Positions 26,753-35,725 are shown, counted from the first letter of the stretch. The stretch: DNA of 64,000 nt from Candidatus Avisuccinivibrio pullicola (GCA_018713485.1 DVOQ01000016.1:24953-88952); one strand, 5' to 3'. Notes: generated by a model from the letters alone, not told the origin. Translations and numbers: made by a program.

Positions 26753-26758
26753 TATAAT
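26753..26758 (+). promoter_or_regulatory. Extended -10 promoter of the JetD-like gene
   Basis: GTGCTATAATC is a consensus -10 with the TGC extension, 70 bases upstream of the chosen GTG start. It indicates the gene has its own promoter after tadA and supports the downstream start. Confidence 0.6.
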
Positions 26759-26827
26759 CAAAAGAAAGCCCAAAAGTCCGATGCTTTTAGGCACATCCTC
26801 AGTTTAAGGTACATTAAGGAGAACCCG

Positions 26828-28042
26828 GTGAAAAATCGCAGTTCCATCCGCACGGAGATCAATCTCTTTTACCGTAATAAAGTCAATGGATGGCTCACCT
26901 CGCATGTTAAGGAGAAAAAGGATCCTCCGGCGGATTTTCCCGTGTCTCTGTACTTAGGCGCCCCCACGCTGGACGAGGAAGTGAAAAAGAATAAGGATGC
27001 CTTCCTGCGTTTCTGCAAGGACTGGCAGGAGCCGCTGATAGCCGGTCACGTCGATTTCCTCGAAAAGAGCTACGACGGGATCGGCACGGTACAGGTGCCC
27101 ATTCATCTCGTTTTTGACAAGCCCTCGGAGGTCGCTACCTGGGCCGGTAATCTCGTTGAGTACAATTCCGCCGTGGAGCGCCTCGATGTCATCGCCAAGG
27201 AACTGCCTGAGCTCGTGGACAGCGCCCTGAGCGTCATTTCGAGTATCTCCAACCTCGAGGCGAGCGATTTCTACCGCTTCACTCTCGTGTGCAAGTGGCT
27301 TCTGGATAACCGCAAGAGCCACGCGCTCATCCGCTCCATCCCCGTGCGCGGCGTGGATACGCGCTGGTTTGAGATTAACCGGCATCTGCTCCTTGATTTC
27401 CTGCGCGAAAAGCTCGACTTAAATCCCGTGCGCAAGGATCTGCTGCAGTTAGGTCTCATCCCGCCGCCTTCCCTCGTGACGCTGCGTGTCCTTGATCATG
27501 TACTGCGCGGCCGCGCCGGAGGCATGAGCTATTTCTCCACCACCTGCGCCGATCTGGAGAAACTGAATCTCAAGCCCATCCGGGTCATCTTCATGGATAA
27601 TGTGCCCACTGTGCTGTCCCTGCCTGACATGCCGGGGACGGTGATCATCATCACTCCCGTCACGGGACTTGAGGAGATCTGCAAGGTCTCGTGGGTGGCT
27701 AACGCCCGCTGCCAGTACTTTGGCTCCATCGATCTCAATTCCTTTGCCAAGCTCCACAATCTGCGTCTCTTCCTGCCTAAGATCGAGTCCGTGCTTATGG
27801 ATGAGGAGACCTTCTTTGCGCACCGCGATCTGTGGACTTATGATGACGTGGGCACCTTCAGCGGCTATTTAGGGGCCTTAAACGAGCGCGAGGCCTGGTT
27901 CTACCGTGCTCTCGTCGACGGCTCTTACGGTTTTGGTGTCAGACTCTCCCAGGAGCGGCTGCCCCTTGACTGCGTCTTCAAGGCCCTGGGTATCAAGGGC
28001 GATGATTTAGACGACGCAGAGCCCGAGCCCCTCGAGCCTTAA
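26828..28042 (+). CDS. Orphan JetD-like (Wadjet nuclease subunit) protein with altered TOPRIM motifs
   Basis: The GTG at 26828 was chosen because TTAAGGAG precedes it by about 7 bases and the promoter lies upstream; this gives 404 residues. The N-terminal half matches DUF3322 (FCKDWQ, VPIHLVFDKPSEVATWAG) and the C-terminal half DUF2220, the TOPRIM-related domain of JetD. The C-terminal match is QYFGSIDLNSFAKLHNLR ... SVLMDEETFFAHRDLW. In Wadjet, JetD cleaves plasmid DNA with JetABC, an SMC complex. No jetA, jetB or jetC gene is within the window. Family members typically show GDID and ENK/ENE, but here I read GSID and DN, so catalysis is doubtful. Confidence 0.75.
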   Translation: MKNRSSIRTEINLFYRNKVNGWLTSHVKEKKDPPADFPVSLYLGAPTLDEEVKKNKDAFLRFCKDWQEPLIAGHVDFLEKSYDGIGTVQVPIHLVFDKPSEVATWAGNLVEYNSAVERLDVIAKELPELVDSALSVISSISNLEASDFYRFTLVCKWLLDNRKSHALIRSIPVRGVDTRWFEINRHLLLDFLREKLDLNPVRKDLLQLGLIPPPSLVTLRVLDHVLRGRAGGMSYFSTTCADLEKLNLKPIRVIFMDNVPTVLSLPDMPGTVIIITPVTGLEEICKVSWVANARCQYFGSIDLNSFAKLHNLRLFLPKIESVLMDEETFFAHRDLWTYDDVGTFSGYLGALNEREAWFYRALVDGSYGFGVRLSQERLPLDCVFKALGIKGDDLDDAEPEPLEP

Positions 28043-28052
28043 TCCGTCATAT

Positions 28053-28085
28053 CCGCGGAGGCGATAATCCCCGCGGGCTCTTATT
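28053..28085 (+). terminator. Weak terminator after the JetD-like gene
   Basis: CCGCGG / CCGCGG arms (28053-28058 and 28071-28076) are followed by GCTCTTATTTT, about 10 bases after the stop codon. Confidence 0.45.
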
Positions 28086-28378
28086 TTCACCAGGCCTGCC
28101 TGTAAGTCATTCCCGGGTAGTGCGGTGTGCCGGGAAAGTCCCCGGTATGAAGGCGGTTAATTTTCCTTAAGTTTTAGGAGCCGGGGCCGACATCTAAGGT
28201 GCAGGCGGAAAACGTCTGCCCCGGTCCTTAAAAAGGACTTACGGAAGTTACCTGTTGGCCAGTGAGCCGTCAGGAGAGAAGGAGACCCGAAGCCCCGTGC
28301 TTCGGGAAATCCTCCCTGAAAGACTAATCCTCCCCCTTCCCTCTGTAAAATTCCTGTAGTCCCCGGATGCTTTGCAGG
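28086..28378. other. GC-rich intergenic stretch with several hairpins, no gene
   Basis: No ORF is convincing. The clearest structure is CCCGAAG-CCCCGTG-ROUGH loop-CTTCGGG (28286-28306), flanked by GGAG and CTCC arms; another is CCGGG...CCCGG near 28130-28146. It lies upstream of the promoter of the next gene, so it is not that gene's leader. I do not recognise it as a known RNA. Confidence 0.4.
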
Positions 28379-28384
28379 TATAAT
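28379..28384 (+). promoter_or_regulatory. Candidate -10 (TATAAT) of the secreted orphan gene
   Basis: TTTGCAGGTATAATCAG carries a consensus -10 about 54 bases before the start codon at 28438. Confidence 0.5.
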
Positions 28385-28437
28385 CAGATACGGTTATACA
28401 TTACACAGGTACTTGTTCCCATAAAGAAGAGGTCCGT

Positions 28438-29097
28438 ATGTTAAGGCCCGCACTCCTGTTTCTTACCGCTGCGCTGTCCCTTGCCGGAAGCGGCAGCGCT
28501 CTTGCCAATCCCTTTACATCTCTCTGGAATTCCCTCTTCGGGGACGGTCAGGTAACGACCGTTAAGGAAGCGGTACTGCCGCAGTATTCTAAAACCGTGA
28601 CCCTGGGGGACGCCCTTGAAAACTACTCCGACTGCGCCGGGGACACGGTTGTCTGGCAGAGCCTTGAAGCCAGGGGGCGCAATCTCGTGGAATTTAGCTG
28701 CAGGCTGACTAAGTCGCCATCGGTCATAGCCTCTAACCGGGCAAATCCCCTCATGCTGGGGCTTCTCAAAGCCTCTTCCTTCTTTACGGGCCGCAAGGCC
28801 CCGGAGCTTTCAAGCGAGGCCATGCAGGCTTATTTCAAGTTTGAGCGCATTACGCTTGCGGTGCGCTTTGCCATGAGCAAGCTTGACGAGAGCGCCTTTG
28901 AGACGGACTCCGTCCTGCTTAACGTCAATTTCTCTGACGGGCAGCGCGGACAGATCCGCCTTGACGGTGATCCCTTAAGACGCGTGTACGCCGACACGCC
29001 CATGACCGATTTTGATAATGCCGAGGACTTTGCCTCCTTTCTGCAGGATTTAGTGGAGATCCACGACGCTGATGTTTCCTCAGGAGACACCATCTAA
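28438..29097 (+). CDS. Secreted protein of unknown function (219 aa)
   Basis: Not recognised. A signal peptide occupies residues 1-23 (LFLTAALSLAGSGSALA), with no lipobox cysteine. The mature part has two cysteines (NYSDCAGD and EFSCRLT) about 26 residues apart that could form a disulfide, a hydrophobic central helix (ANPLMLGLLKASSFF) and a C-terminal beta-rich part (VLLNVNFSDGQRGQIRLDGD). It resembles small periplasmic proteins only in general layout. The start ATG follows AAGAAGAGGTCCGT. An aldolase remnant follows immediately in the same frame after the stop. Confidence 0.65.
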   Translation: MLRPALLFLTAALSLAGSGSALANPFTSLWNSLFGDGQVTTVKEAVLPQYSKTVTLGDALENYSDCAGDTVVWQSLEARGRNLVEFSCRLTKSPSVIASNRANPLMLGLLKASSFFTGRKAPELSSEAMQAYFKFERITLAVRFAMSKLDESAFETDSVLLNVNFSDGQRGQIRLDGDPLRRVYADTPMTDFDNAEDFASFLQDLVEIHDADVSSGDTI

Positions 29098-29433
29098 GCT
29101 CTGTACTTTCCTTTAGTCTCTCTCTCTTACGGAAACACGCTCCTTGAGGCGGTAAAGGAGGTGCACGCAGGCGGTATGCGTCTTCTGGAGATCACCTTTG
29201 ATCAGGCCTCTCCCACGGCGCTTAAGGATACGGCCGACTTCATTGCCCTCGTGAAGTCAGCTCTCGGCGACAGTATGTGCGTGGAAGCCGGTACCGTCAT
29301 GACTGTGGATCAGGCCCGTGCCGCAAAGGACGCCGGTGCCGATTTTGCGTTAGCCCCCAGTACCGATGTCAGGGTGATCCAAGAGATGAAAAAGCTGGGA
29401 CTTATCGGAAACTGGCCGGTCTTGAGTCCCTGA
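29098..29433 (+). pseudogene. KDPG/KHG aldolase (Eda-like) remnant
   Basis: The open frame translates to a piece of 2-dehydro-3-deoxyphosphogluconate aldolase. It has a helix (NTLLEAVKEVHAGGMRLLEI), then EAGTVMTVDQARAAKDAGAD and FALAPSTDVRVIQEMKKLGL, matching the strand-helix units that carry GAGTV and the SP phosphate-side segment in Eda. The N-terminal 20-25 residues with the start codon are missing; the frame opens directly after the stop of the upstream gene. The C-terminal half, including the GxxT segment, is gone. About 110 of some 205 residues remain. It is therefore a broken gene, not a functional aldolase. The track's ORF from 29161 uses an internal GTG. Confidence 0.75.
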
Positions 29434-29579
29434 CGCCAGACGGGGATGAGTGCTTCCTGAAGGGGATCCTGCCCCTTGCAGGAAACCTTTAGATGACGCG
29501 GGGCTCCGTCACGGGGCCCCGTCCTCCTGTTCCTGAAGTTAATCTCTCTCCTCTTTTTCCCGTTGGGGCGTGGCACACC

Positions 29580-30701
29580 TTAAAGCAGGGCGCGGTACAC
29601 GGAGGCGATCTCCGCTGGGGTCAGGGTCACGTAACCGTTGGCAATAAGCAGATTCTGGCGGGTTAAGACCATGTCGGTGAAGGAAAGGATCTGCTCTTCG
29701 GTCATGCCGTAGGAAGAGAGTCTGCGGCGGGGCAGGAGGGCCTGACAGTAACCGTCGAGCTCGTCAAAGGCCTGCTCCTCGCTTCCCTGCATGGCGGAGG
29801 CGAGGACGCGCTTCACTTCCTTCAGGGGCCCGTCGGGGGCCTTCTTTTCGTAAAGGCGCAGTACTTCGCGGCAGACCAGGTAATTGGCCTCGCCGTGGGG
29901 GATGCGCAGACGGACGGATAAGGGATAGGAAAGAGCGTGGATGGCGGCACAGCCTGCGTTGGCGTAACCTATCCCTCCCATGGTGCCGGCCATCTGAATG
30001 TCAGTAAGGGCGCCGTGCAGAGCGCTGATGCCGTCGCGGGCTATGCCCATGAAGGCGCGGATGAGAACGCGCATGGCCTCAAGGGAGACGGTACGTGACA
30101 GGGGCGTGGACAGGGGAGAGAGATAGGACTCAAGGGCGTGAGTGAAGGCGTCTAACATGCTCGCGGCAAAGGGGGAGAAAGGCATATTTTCTAAAAGCGC
30201 GGGGCAGAGCAGGGCGCTGTCGGCATAGAGCAGATCATGCATGAGGATAAGCTGCTGACCTAGATCCTCGATGTAGAGAGCCACGTAGGGGGTGACCTCG
30301 GAACCGGTACCGGGCGTAGTGGGCACTAGGATAAGCTCTCGGGACTTGCGCAGGAGATCCGGATTTTCAAAGAGATTTTTAACCGGCAGGGGACGCTCTA
30401 AAACGAGCAGTTTGGCCAGATCCAGCACCGCCCCTCCGCCCATGCCGATGACACGGTCATAGGCCGTTCCGGCGTCGTCCACGGCCTGGAGCAGCGTTTT
30501 GTCGGTATTCGGTCCCTTGCCGTAGCGATCGCGGATGAGAATGCGGCAGGCGGCCGCCTCTTTGGAGAGGTAGTTCTGATAGACGCGCTCTTCGGTGACG
30601 ATGAGATCGCGCGGGCCTAATTTTAAGGTGTCTAAAAGCAGGTTCACCGTCGGGCATTGCGCGACGGTGACGGGGGCGCAGAAAGCGTGACTTACGGACA
30701 T
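29580..30701 (-). CDS. Iron-containing alcohol dehydrogenase, probably 4-hydroxybutyrate dehydrogenase
   Basis: A 373-residue group III (iron-type) alcohol dehydrogenase. The NAD-binding motif is GMGGGAVLDLAKL and the next block is VPTTPGTGSEVT. Metal ligands are seen in LDAFTHALES (Asp and His) and in HALSYPLSVRLRIPHGEANY (two His). By eye it follows the clostridial 4-hydroxybutyrate dehydrogenase over its whole length, including PHGEANYL and the end (NLLIANGYVTLTPAEIASVY). That enzyme interconverts succinate semialdehyde and 4-hydroxybutyrate during anaerobic succinate/GABA metabolism. Other iron alcohol dehydrogenase substrates cannot be excluded. It is a single gene, divergent from rlmKL, with its start after AAGGAGGGTCCC. 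Confidence 0.8.
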   Translation of the reverse strand: MSVSHAFCAPVTVAQCPTVNLLLDTLKLGPRDLIVTEERVYQNYLSKEAAACRILIRDRYGKGPNTDKTLLQAVDDAGTAYDRVIGMGGGAVLDLAKLLVLERPLPVKNLFENPDLLRKSRELILVPTTPGTGSEVTPYVALYIEDLGQQLILMHDLLYADSALLCPALLENMPFSPFAASMLDAFTHALESYLSPLSTPLSRTVSLEAMRVLIRAFMGIARDGISALHGALTDIQMAGTMGGIGYANAGCAAIHALSYPLSVRLRIPHGEANYLVCREVLRLYEKKAPDGPLKEVKRVLASAMQGSEEQAFDELDGYCQALLPRRRLSSYGMTEEQILSFTDMVLTRQNLLIANGYVTLTPAEIASVYRALL

Positions 30702-30850
30702 GGGACCCTCCTTAAGGACAACGGCTGAGCTTTTCCCCCAAGATATAGCAAAAATTACAGACGGTGTGAGAGGCGCGGCAAAAGATTTGATTATGAAGAT
30801 AATTTTTCTTGATAGAGTTCACAAAACGGGGGAGAGCGGGGGCTTTTTGC

Positions 30851-30856
30851 TATAAT
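30851..30856 (+). promoter_or_regulatory. Extended -10 promoter of rlmKL-uup
   Basis: TTTTTGCTATAATGG is a consensus extended -10, 30 bases before the rlmKL start codon. Confidence 0.65.
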
Positions 30857-30885
30857 GGCGCGAAATTTTAAGGAAGTGCCTGCCC

Positions 30886-33747
30886 ATGCTCAATTTCTTT
30901 GCCACCTGCCCCAAGGGGCTTGAAAATCTTCTCTTTAACGAATTAAAGGCCCTGGATCTCCCCGAGGTGCACGAGACCGTGGCCGGTGTGTCCTTTAAGG
31001 GTACCTTTGAGGCGGCGCTGCGCGTCTGTCTTTGTTCGCGCTTTGCTTCCCGCGTCATTCTCATTCTCTCGGTGTTTCACTGCGAGGACGATACCGATCT
31101 CTATATGGGAGCGGCGGGAGTTGCCTGGGAGGATTATTTCAACTCCGGGGTGACCATGTCCGTGGAGTTCGTGGGCGTCAATAAACAGTTGCGCAATACC
31201 CTTTACAGCGCGCAGAAGGTCAAGGACGGCGTCTGTGACCGTCTCCTGAAGGCCTTCGCCTACCGCCCGCGCGTGGAGCGCAAACAGCCTGAGGTGCGGG
31301 TATACGGCTATCTGCATGAGGATGAGGCGCGCCTGGGAATCGATCTCTCGGGGGAGGCGCTCTTAAAGCGCGAGTTTCACCGTAGGACCGGCATGGCCCC
31401 CCTTAAGGAAAATCTGGCCGCGGCGATGGTGGTCCGCTCGGGATACAGCGGGGAGAACTTCCTTGATCCCATGTGCGGCTCGGGCACGCTCTTAATCGAG
31501 GCGGCGCTCATCGCGACCGATACGGCCCCGGGGCTTCGGCGCCATCACTTCGGCTTTCTTAAATTAAAGCTCTTTGATAAGGCGGTCTTTGAGGCCCTGG
31601 TGGAGGAATTAAAGGAGCGCTCGGCGCGGGGGATCGCGGCCTTTAAGGAAAAAGGCTATAAATTAGTGGGTTTTGACAGTGATCCCGCCAGCATAAGGCG
31701 CGCCACCGAAAACGTGCGCCACGCAGGTCTTGAGGAGGTGATCGCCTTTGAACACCGTCCCTTAAACGAGCTTGTCAATCCTTTCGCTGAAAGCCCCGGC
31801 AGGGTAACGGTGGTGACCAATCCCCCCTATGGCGAGCGCATGGGCAATTTCCACGAGCTCATCGGCCTTTACACGCAGTTAGGACAAAAGGTGCGCACTC
31901 TGTTTAAGGGAGCGACCCTCGCGGTGATCTCCTCCTCTCAGGATCTGCTCTCCTGCCTGAGACTTAGCTATGAGAAGTCCTATAAGCTCTTTAACGGCGC
32001 GCTGCCCTGTCAGCTGCGCGTCTATGACATCCGCGACTCCGGGGAGAGTCAGGAGGAGGCGATTGCGCCTGACTTTGCCAACCGTCTCTTAAAGAACCTG
32101 AAGGTGCGCGACAAGTGGGCAGAGCGCGAGGGCTATGAGGCTTACCGCGTCTATGACGCCGATCTGCCTGACTATCAGGCTGCCATTGACCGCTACGGTC
32201 CTTACGTGGTGATTCAGGCCTACGCCGCACCTGAAAGCGTCCCGGAGCATGTGGCCAGACAGCGCAGCATGGATCTCATCGCCGCCACCCTCGAGGTGAT
32301 GGAAAAGCCAGGTTCCGAAATCGTGATTAAGGAACGCGCCCGTAAGAGCGGTACCTTACAGTATGAGAAGACGGATGAGGACAAGAGTCTGCACCGTACC
32401 CTGACCGTGCGCGAGGGAAGGGCACGCTTTGAGGTCAATATTGACGATTATTTAGATACGGGCCTCTTCCTTGACTCACGTCCCATCAGGGAGCTCATCT
32501 TTAAGAAGGCGGAGGGAAAGAGCTTTTTAAATCTCTTTGCCTATACCGCCACCGCCTCGGTGATGGCGGCCTTAGGCGGTGCCTCACGCACGGTGAGTGT
32601 GGACATGAGCCGCACCTACCTCGACTGGGGCATGCGCAATTTCCGTTTAAACGAGATCGCTTTAAAGCAGCATGCCTTTATTCAGGCCGACTGCCTGGCG
32701 TGGCTCTCTCAGGAGCAGGGGGAGAGCTTTGATCTCATCTACGTCGATCCGCCGACCTTCTCCAATTCCAAGCGCATGGAGAAAAGCTTTGAGGTGGGGC
32801 GCGATCAGGTGGCGCTGCTGTCCAATCTGACCCGCCATTTAAAGGACGGCGGCGAGATCATCTTCTGTACCAACAAGCGCCGCTTTAAGCTCGACAGTGA
32901 GGCTTTAAAGGACTATGGCCTGACGGCAGAGGATGTAAGCGAAAAAACCATTCCCGAGGATTTTAAGCGCGATCCCGACATTCACTCCTGCTTTATCCTG
33001 ACCTTTGACAGGAGCGCCTGCGTTAAGGAACCCGCCCCCATCGTGACTGCGAGGGCCACGCCGCGCTGGTCAGGCCGCCTTAACCCGGAGAACGCCTTTA
33101 CACGGGTGGAGAAAAAGCCCCGCGGCACGTATGCCTACCGTAATCAGGGCACGGTGTCAGAAGGTGAGACCTGGTACCGTGATTCCTACCGCCGCCGTCG
33201 CACGGCAGGTGAGCAGGGCACTCCGGAGCCACGAAAGTCCCCCTTTGAGGCGGCAGGGCGCGTACAGGGGGAGAGCTCTCAGGGGCGCGGGCGGATCTGG
33301 GGACAGACGGGGGAGTCTTTCCACAGCGCGGTGAAAAGCAAGGCGGATATCCCATCTCAGGACAGAACATGGGGCGGTGAGGAGCGCGATTACGCAGCGC
33401 CCGTGGAGCGTCGTCCCCGCCGCTCTCAGGAGGAGATCCGCAATGTCCGTCCCTATAAGGCCGGTGAGGCCCGCGGCCGCGACGCGTTGCCCGAGGGCGT
33501 GGTCTTAGGGGAGTTAGGGCGTCCCGTAAGCCGCCCCGGGCGCAAAGGCGAGGGCTTTAAAGGCCGTAACCGTGACGGAGCCCCTTATGGCGGGAACCGT
33601 GGCTTCCGGGACGAAGGGGATTTCTCTGACGGAGAACGGAGGACGCGTCAGGGACGTCCTTTTAAGGAGAAGCGCGCTAAGGACGGAGAGGAGACGGGAA
33701 AACGTAAACCCCGCGTCTGGGGGCCTGACGGGGTGAAGGACTTATGA
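30886..33747 (+). CDS. rlmL: Bifunctional 23S rRNA methyltransferase RlmKL with long disordered C-terminal tail
   Basis: Residues 1-700 match the fused RlmK/RlmL enzyme, which methylates G2445 and G2069 of 23S rRNA. A THUMP domain (about 45-155) is followed by the RlmL methyltransferase, with FLDPMCGSGTLLIEAA and the catalytic VVTNPPYGERMG. The RlmK methyltransferase comes next (SFLNLFAYTATASVMAALGG; IYVDPPTFSNSKRM). E. coli RlmL is 702 residues; this protein has 953. The extra roughly 240 residues from about 715 are Arg/Gly/Glu-rich and low in hydrophobics (RRRRTAGEQG, RKGEGFKGRNRDG), most likely a disordered RNA-binding tail. Its stop overlaps the uup start by 4 bp (ATGA). Confidence 0.92.
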   Translation: MLNFFATCPKGLENLLFNELKALDLPEVHETVAGVSFKGTFEAALRVCLCSRFASRVILILSVFHCEDDTDLYMGAAGVAWEDYFNSGVTMSVEFVGVNKQLRNTLYSAQKVKDGVCDRLLKAFAYRPRVERKQPEVRVYGYLHEDEARLGIDLSGEALLKREFHRRTGMAPLKENLAAAMVVRSGYSGENFLDPMCGSGTLLIEAALIATDTAPGLRRHHFGFLKLKLFDKAVFEALVEELKERSARGIAAFKEKGYKLVGFDSDPASIRRATENVRHAGLEEVIAFEHRPLNELVNPFAESPGRVTVVTNPPYGERMGNFHELIGLYTQLGQKVRTLFKGATLAVISSSQDLLSCLRLSYEKSYKLFNGALPCQLRVYDIRDSGESQEEAIAPDFANRLLKNLKVRDKWAEREGYEAYRVYDADLPDYQAAIDRYGPYVVIQAYAAPESVPEHVARQRSMDLIAATLEVMEKPGSEIVIKERARKSGTLQYEKTDEDKSLHRTLTVREGRARFEVNIDDYLDTGLFLDSRPIRELIFKKAEGKSFLNLFAYTATASVMAALGGASRTVSVDMSRTYLDWGMRNFRLNEIALKQHAFIQADCLAWLSQEQGESFDLIYVDPPTFSNSKRMEKSFEVGRDQVALLSNLTRHLKDGGEIIFCTNKRRFKLDSEALKDYGLTAEDVSEKTIPEDFKRDPDIHSCFILTFDRSACVKEPAPIVTARATPRWSGRLNPENAFTRVEKKPRGTYAYRNQGTVSEGETWYRDSYRRRRTAGEQGTPEPRKSPFEAAGRVQGESSQGRGRIWGQTGESFHSAVKSKADIPSQDRTWGGEERDYAAPVERRPRRSQEEIRNVRPYKAGEARGRDALPEGVVLGELGRPVSRPGRKGEGFKGRNRDGAPYGGNRGFRDEGDFSDGERRTRQGRPFKEKRAKDGEETGKRKPRVWGPDGVKDL

Positions 33748-35693
33748 GTCTTATTACTCTCTTAGAGGCCTCATTGCGCTATGGCGATGAGCCCCTGCTC
33801 GAGAAGGCCGATTTTGCACTGGAAGAGGGACAGCGGATCTGTCTTTTAGGCCGCAACGGCGTAGGTAAGTCCACGCTCCTTAAGGTTCTGTCAGGTGAAA
33901 CTGAACTTGACTCAGGACGCATCACGCGCCGTCAGGATCTAAGGGTGGTGCGCCTTGAGCAGGATCCGCCCCTTGATGCGGAGGGCACTGCCCTGTCCAT
34001 GGCCGTCTCCCGGATCCCCCTGGTCGGTGAGGCGCTCTCCCAATACACATTAAGTACCGATGCTGCGGAGAAGGCTGCTTTAGCTTCCGTCATTGAAAGT
34101 CACGACGGATGGAGCGCGGAAAAGCGCGTGCGCAAGACGCTCTCGCAGATGTCCATCGATCCCGGCACGCCCCTGAAGTCTCTTTCAGGTGGCTGGCGGC
34201 GCAAAGTGGCCCTCGCGCGCGCCTTAAGCTGCGAGCCTGAGGTGCTGCTTTTAGATGAACCCACCAATCACCTCGATATCGCGACCATCGCGTGGCTTGA
34301 GGACTTCATTCATGCCTTTAAGGGCACGCTGGTCTTCGTAAGTCACGACCGTACCTTCGCCGATGACTGCGCCACGGTGATCGTGGAGCTGGACCGCGGT
34401 AAGCTTTACAGCTATGAGGGATCCTTTGATCACTATCTTAAAATGCGCGATGAACGCCTGCGCATGGAGACCCTGGAGCGGCGCGAATTTGACCGCGTGC
34501 TCTCGGAAGAGGAAGCGTGGATCCGCCGCGGCGTCAAGGCCCGTCTGGCCCGCAATGAGGGGCGGGTGCGCAATCTTGAGGAAATGCGCCGGCAGCGCCG
34601 CGAAAGACGCGACCGGGCCGGCAGGGTCATCATGCAGATCTCCGAGGCCGACAGGCCGGGCAACCTCATCTACGATATCCGTGACATTTCCCTGTCCTTC
34701 GGGGAGAAGACGGTGCTCCGGCCCTTTTCGGCCACGGTGATGCGCGGGGACAGGATCGGGATCGTGGGACCGAACGGCGCCGGCAAGACCTCGCTTATCC
34801 GCATGCTCCTCGGGGAGCTTAAGCCCTCGCATGGCTACATTCAGCGCGGCGTGGGCCTTGAGGTGCAGTACTTTGATCAGTATCACGAGCATTTAGAGCT
34901 CAATAAGCCGGTGGTGGACAATGTCGCCGAGGGGCGCCGTGACGTCATCATCAACGGCAAGACCACCCACGTGCTCTTCTATTTAAAGGATTTCCTCTTC
35001 ACGGCGCGCAGGGCCCGCTCGCCCGTCTCGGTGCTCTCCGGCGGCGAGAAGAACCGCCTTATGCTCGCCCGTCTCTTTGCACGTCCCTGCAATGTGCTCA
35101 TTATGGACGAGCCCACCAACGATCTCGATCTGGAGACCCTGGAGCTTCTTGAGGAGCTCATCTCCACCTTCAGAGGCACGGTGCTGGTGATTTCCCATGA
35201 CCGGCGCTTTATCGATAAGGTTGCCACCGAGACGTGGGTTTTTGACGGTCAGGGGAATATCGAGACCATTGTCGGCGGCTGGAGCGACGTGCAGCGCTAT
35301 TATGCGCGCGTCGGCCGCGCCCCGGACGGATCGGTGGCAGCGCCTGCCGGTGAGGCGGATAAGGACAGCGTGCTTAAGGCCCATCAGGAGCGCAAGAAGG
35401 AAAACCGTGCCAGGGATCCCCGAAAACAGGGGCTTACTTACTCCGAGGCCCATGAACTTAAGGGCCTGCCTGCGAAACTTGAAGCGCTGGAAGGAAAAAT
35501 GGCGGAATCTGACGCCGAGGTGGCTCAGCCTTCCTTCTATCAGCAGGACGGGGAAAAGGTTAAGGAGCGTTTAGCCGCCCGTGAGTCCTTAGAGAAGGAA
35601 ATCACGGAGCTGTATGCCCGCTGGGAGTTTTTAGAAGAGAAAAAAGCGAAGGCGGAGGCGCTTTTAAAAGCGGCTCAGAGCTCTGCGGATTAG
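33744..35693 (+). CDS. uup: ABC-F ATPase Uup
   Basis: A 649-residue ABC-F protein with two nucleotide-binding domains and no membrane helices. Domain 1 has GRNGVGKST, LSGGWRRKVALARAL and LLLDEPTNHLDI; domain 2 has GPNGAGKTS, LSGGEKNRLMLARLF and LIMDEPTNDLDLE. The arm/linker between them is charged (residues about 240-295). The C-terminal 80 residues form the Uup-type DNA/ribosome-binding coiled coil (KLEALEGKMAESDAEV; SLEKEITELYARWEFLEEKK). Uup acts on ribosomes and affects transposon excision and replication repair in E. coli. The rlmKL-uup adjacency with ATGA overlap is the standard gammaproteobacterial arrangement. Confidence 0.93.
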   Translation: MSLITLLEASLRYGDEPLLEKADFALEEGQRICLLGRNGVGKSTLLKVLSGETELDSGRITRRQDLRVVRLEQDPPLDAEGTALSMAVSRIPLVGEALSQYTLSTDAAEKAALASVIESHDGWSAEKRVRKTLSQMSIDPGTPLKSLSGGWRRKVALARALSCEPEVLLLDEPTNHLDIATIAWLEDFIHAFKGTLVFVSHDRTFADDCATVIVELDRGKLYSYEGSFDHYLKMRDERLRMETLERREFDRVLSEEEAWIRRGVKARLARNEGRVRNLEEMRRQRRERRDRAGRVIMQISEADRPGNLIYDIRDISLSFGEKTVLRPFSATVMRGDRIGIVGPNGAGKTSLIRMLLGELKPSHGYIQRGVGLEVQYFDQYHEHLELNKPVVDNVAEGRRDVIINGKTTHVLFYLKDFLFTARRARSPVSVLSGGEKNRLMLARLFARPCNVLIMDEPTNDLDLETLELLEELISTFRGTVLVISHDRRFIDKVATETWVFDGQGNIETIVGGWSDVQRYYARVGRAPDGSVAAPAGEADKDSVLKAHQERKKENRARDPRKQGLTYSEAHELKGLPAKLEALEGKMAESDAEVAQPSFYQQDGEKVKERLAARESLEKEITELYARWEFLEEKKAKAEALLKAAQSSAD

Positions 35694-35725
35694 CCTCGCT
35701 TAAATTGTGAGTAAAGAGAGTTACG

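Noticed and set aside
26705-26827. N-terminal extension of the JetD-like protein
   Set aside because: It contains the promoter TATAAT and reads as non-coding; GTG 26828 has AAGGAG before it.
28086-28378. Possible cobalamin, FMN or TPP riboswitch, RNase P RNA or 6S RNA
   Set aside because: I compared the remembered conserved boxes of these RNAs with the sequence and found no convincing match.
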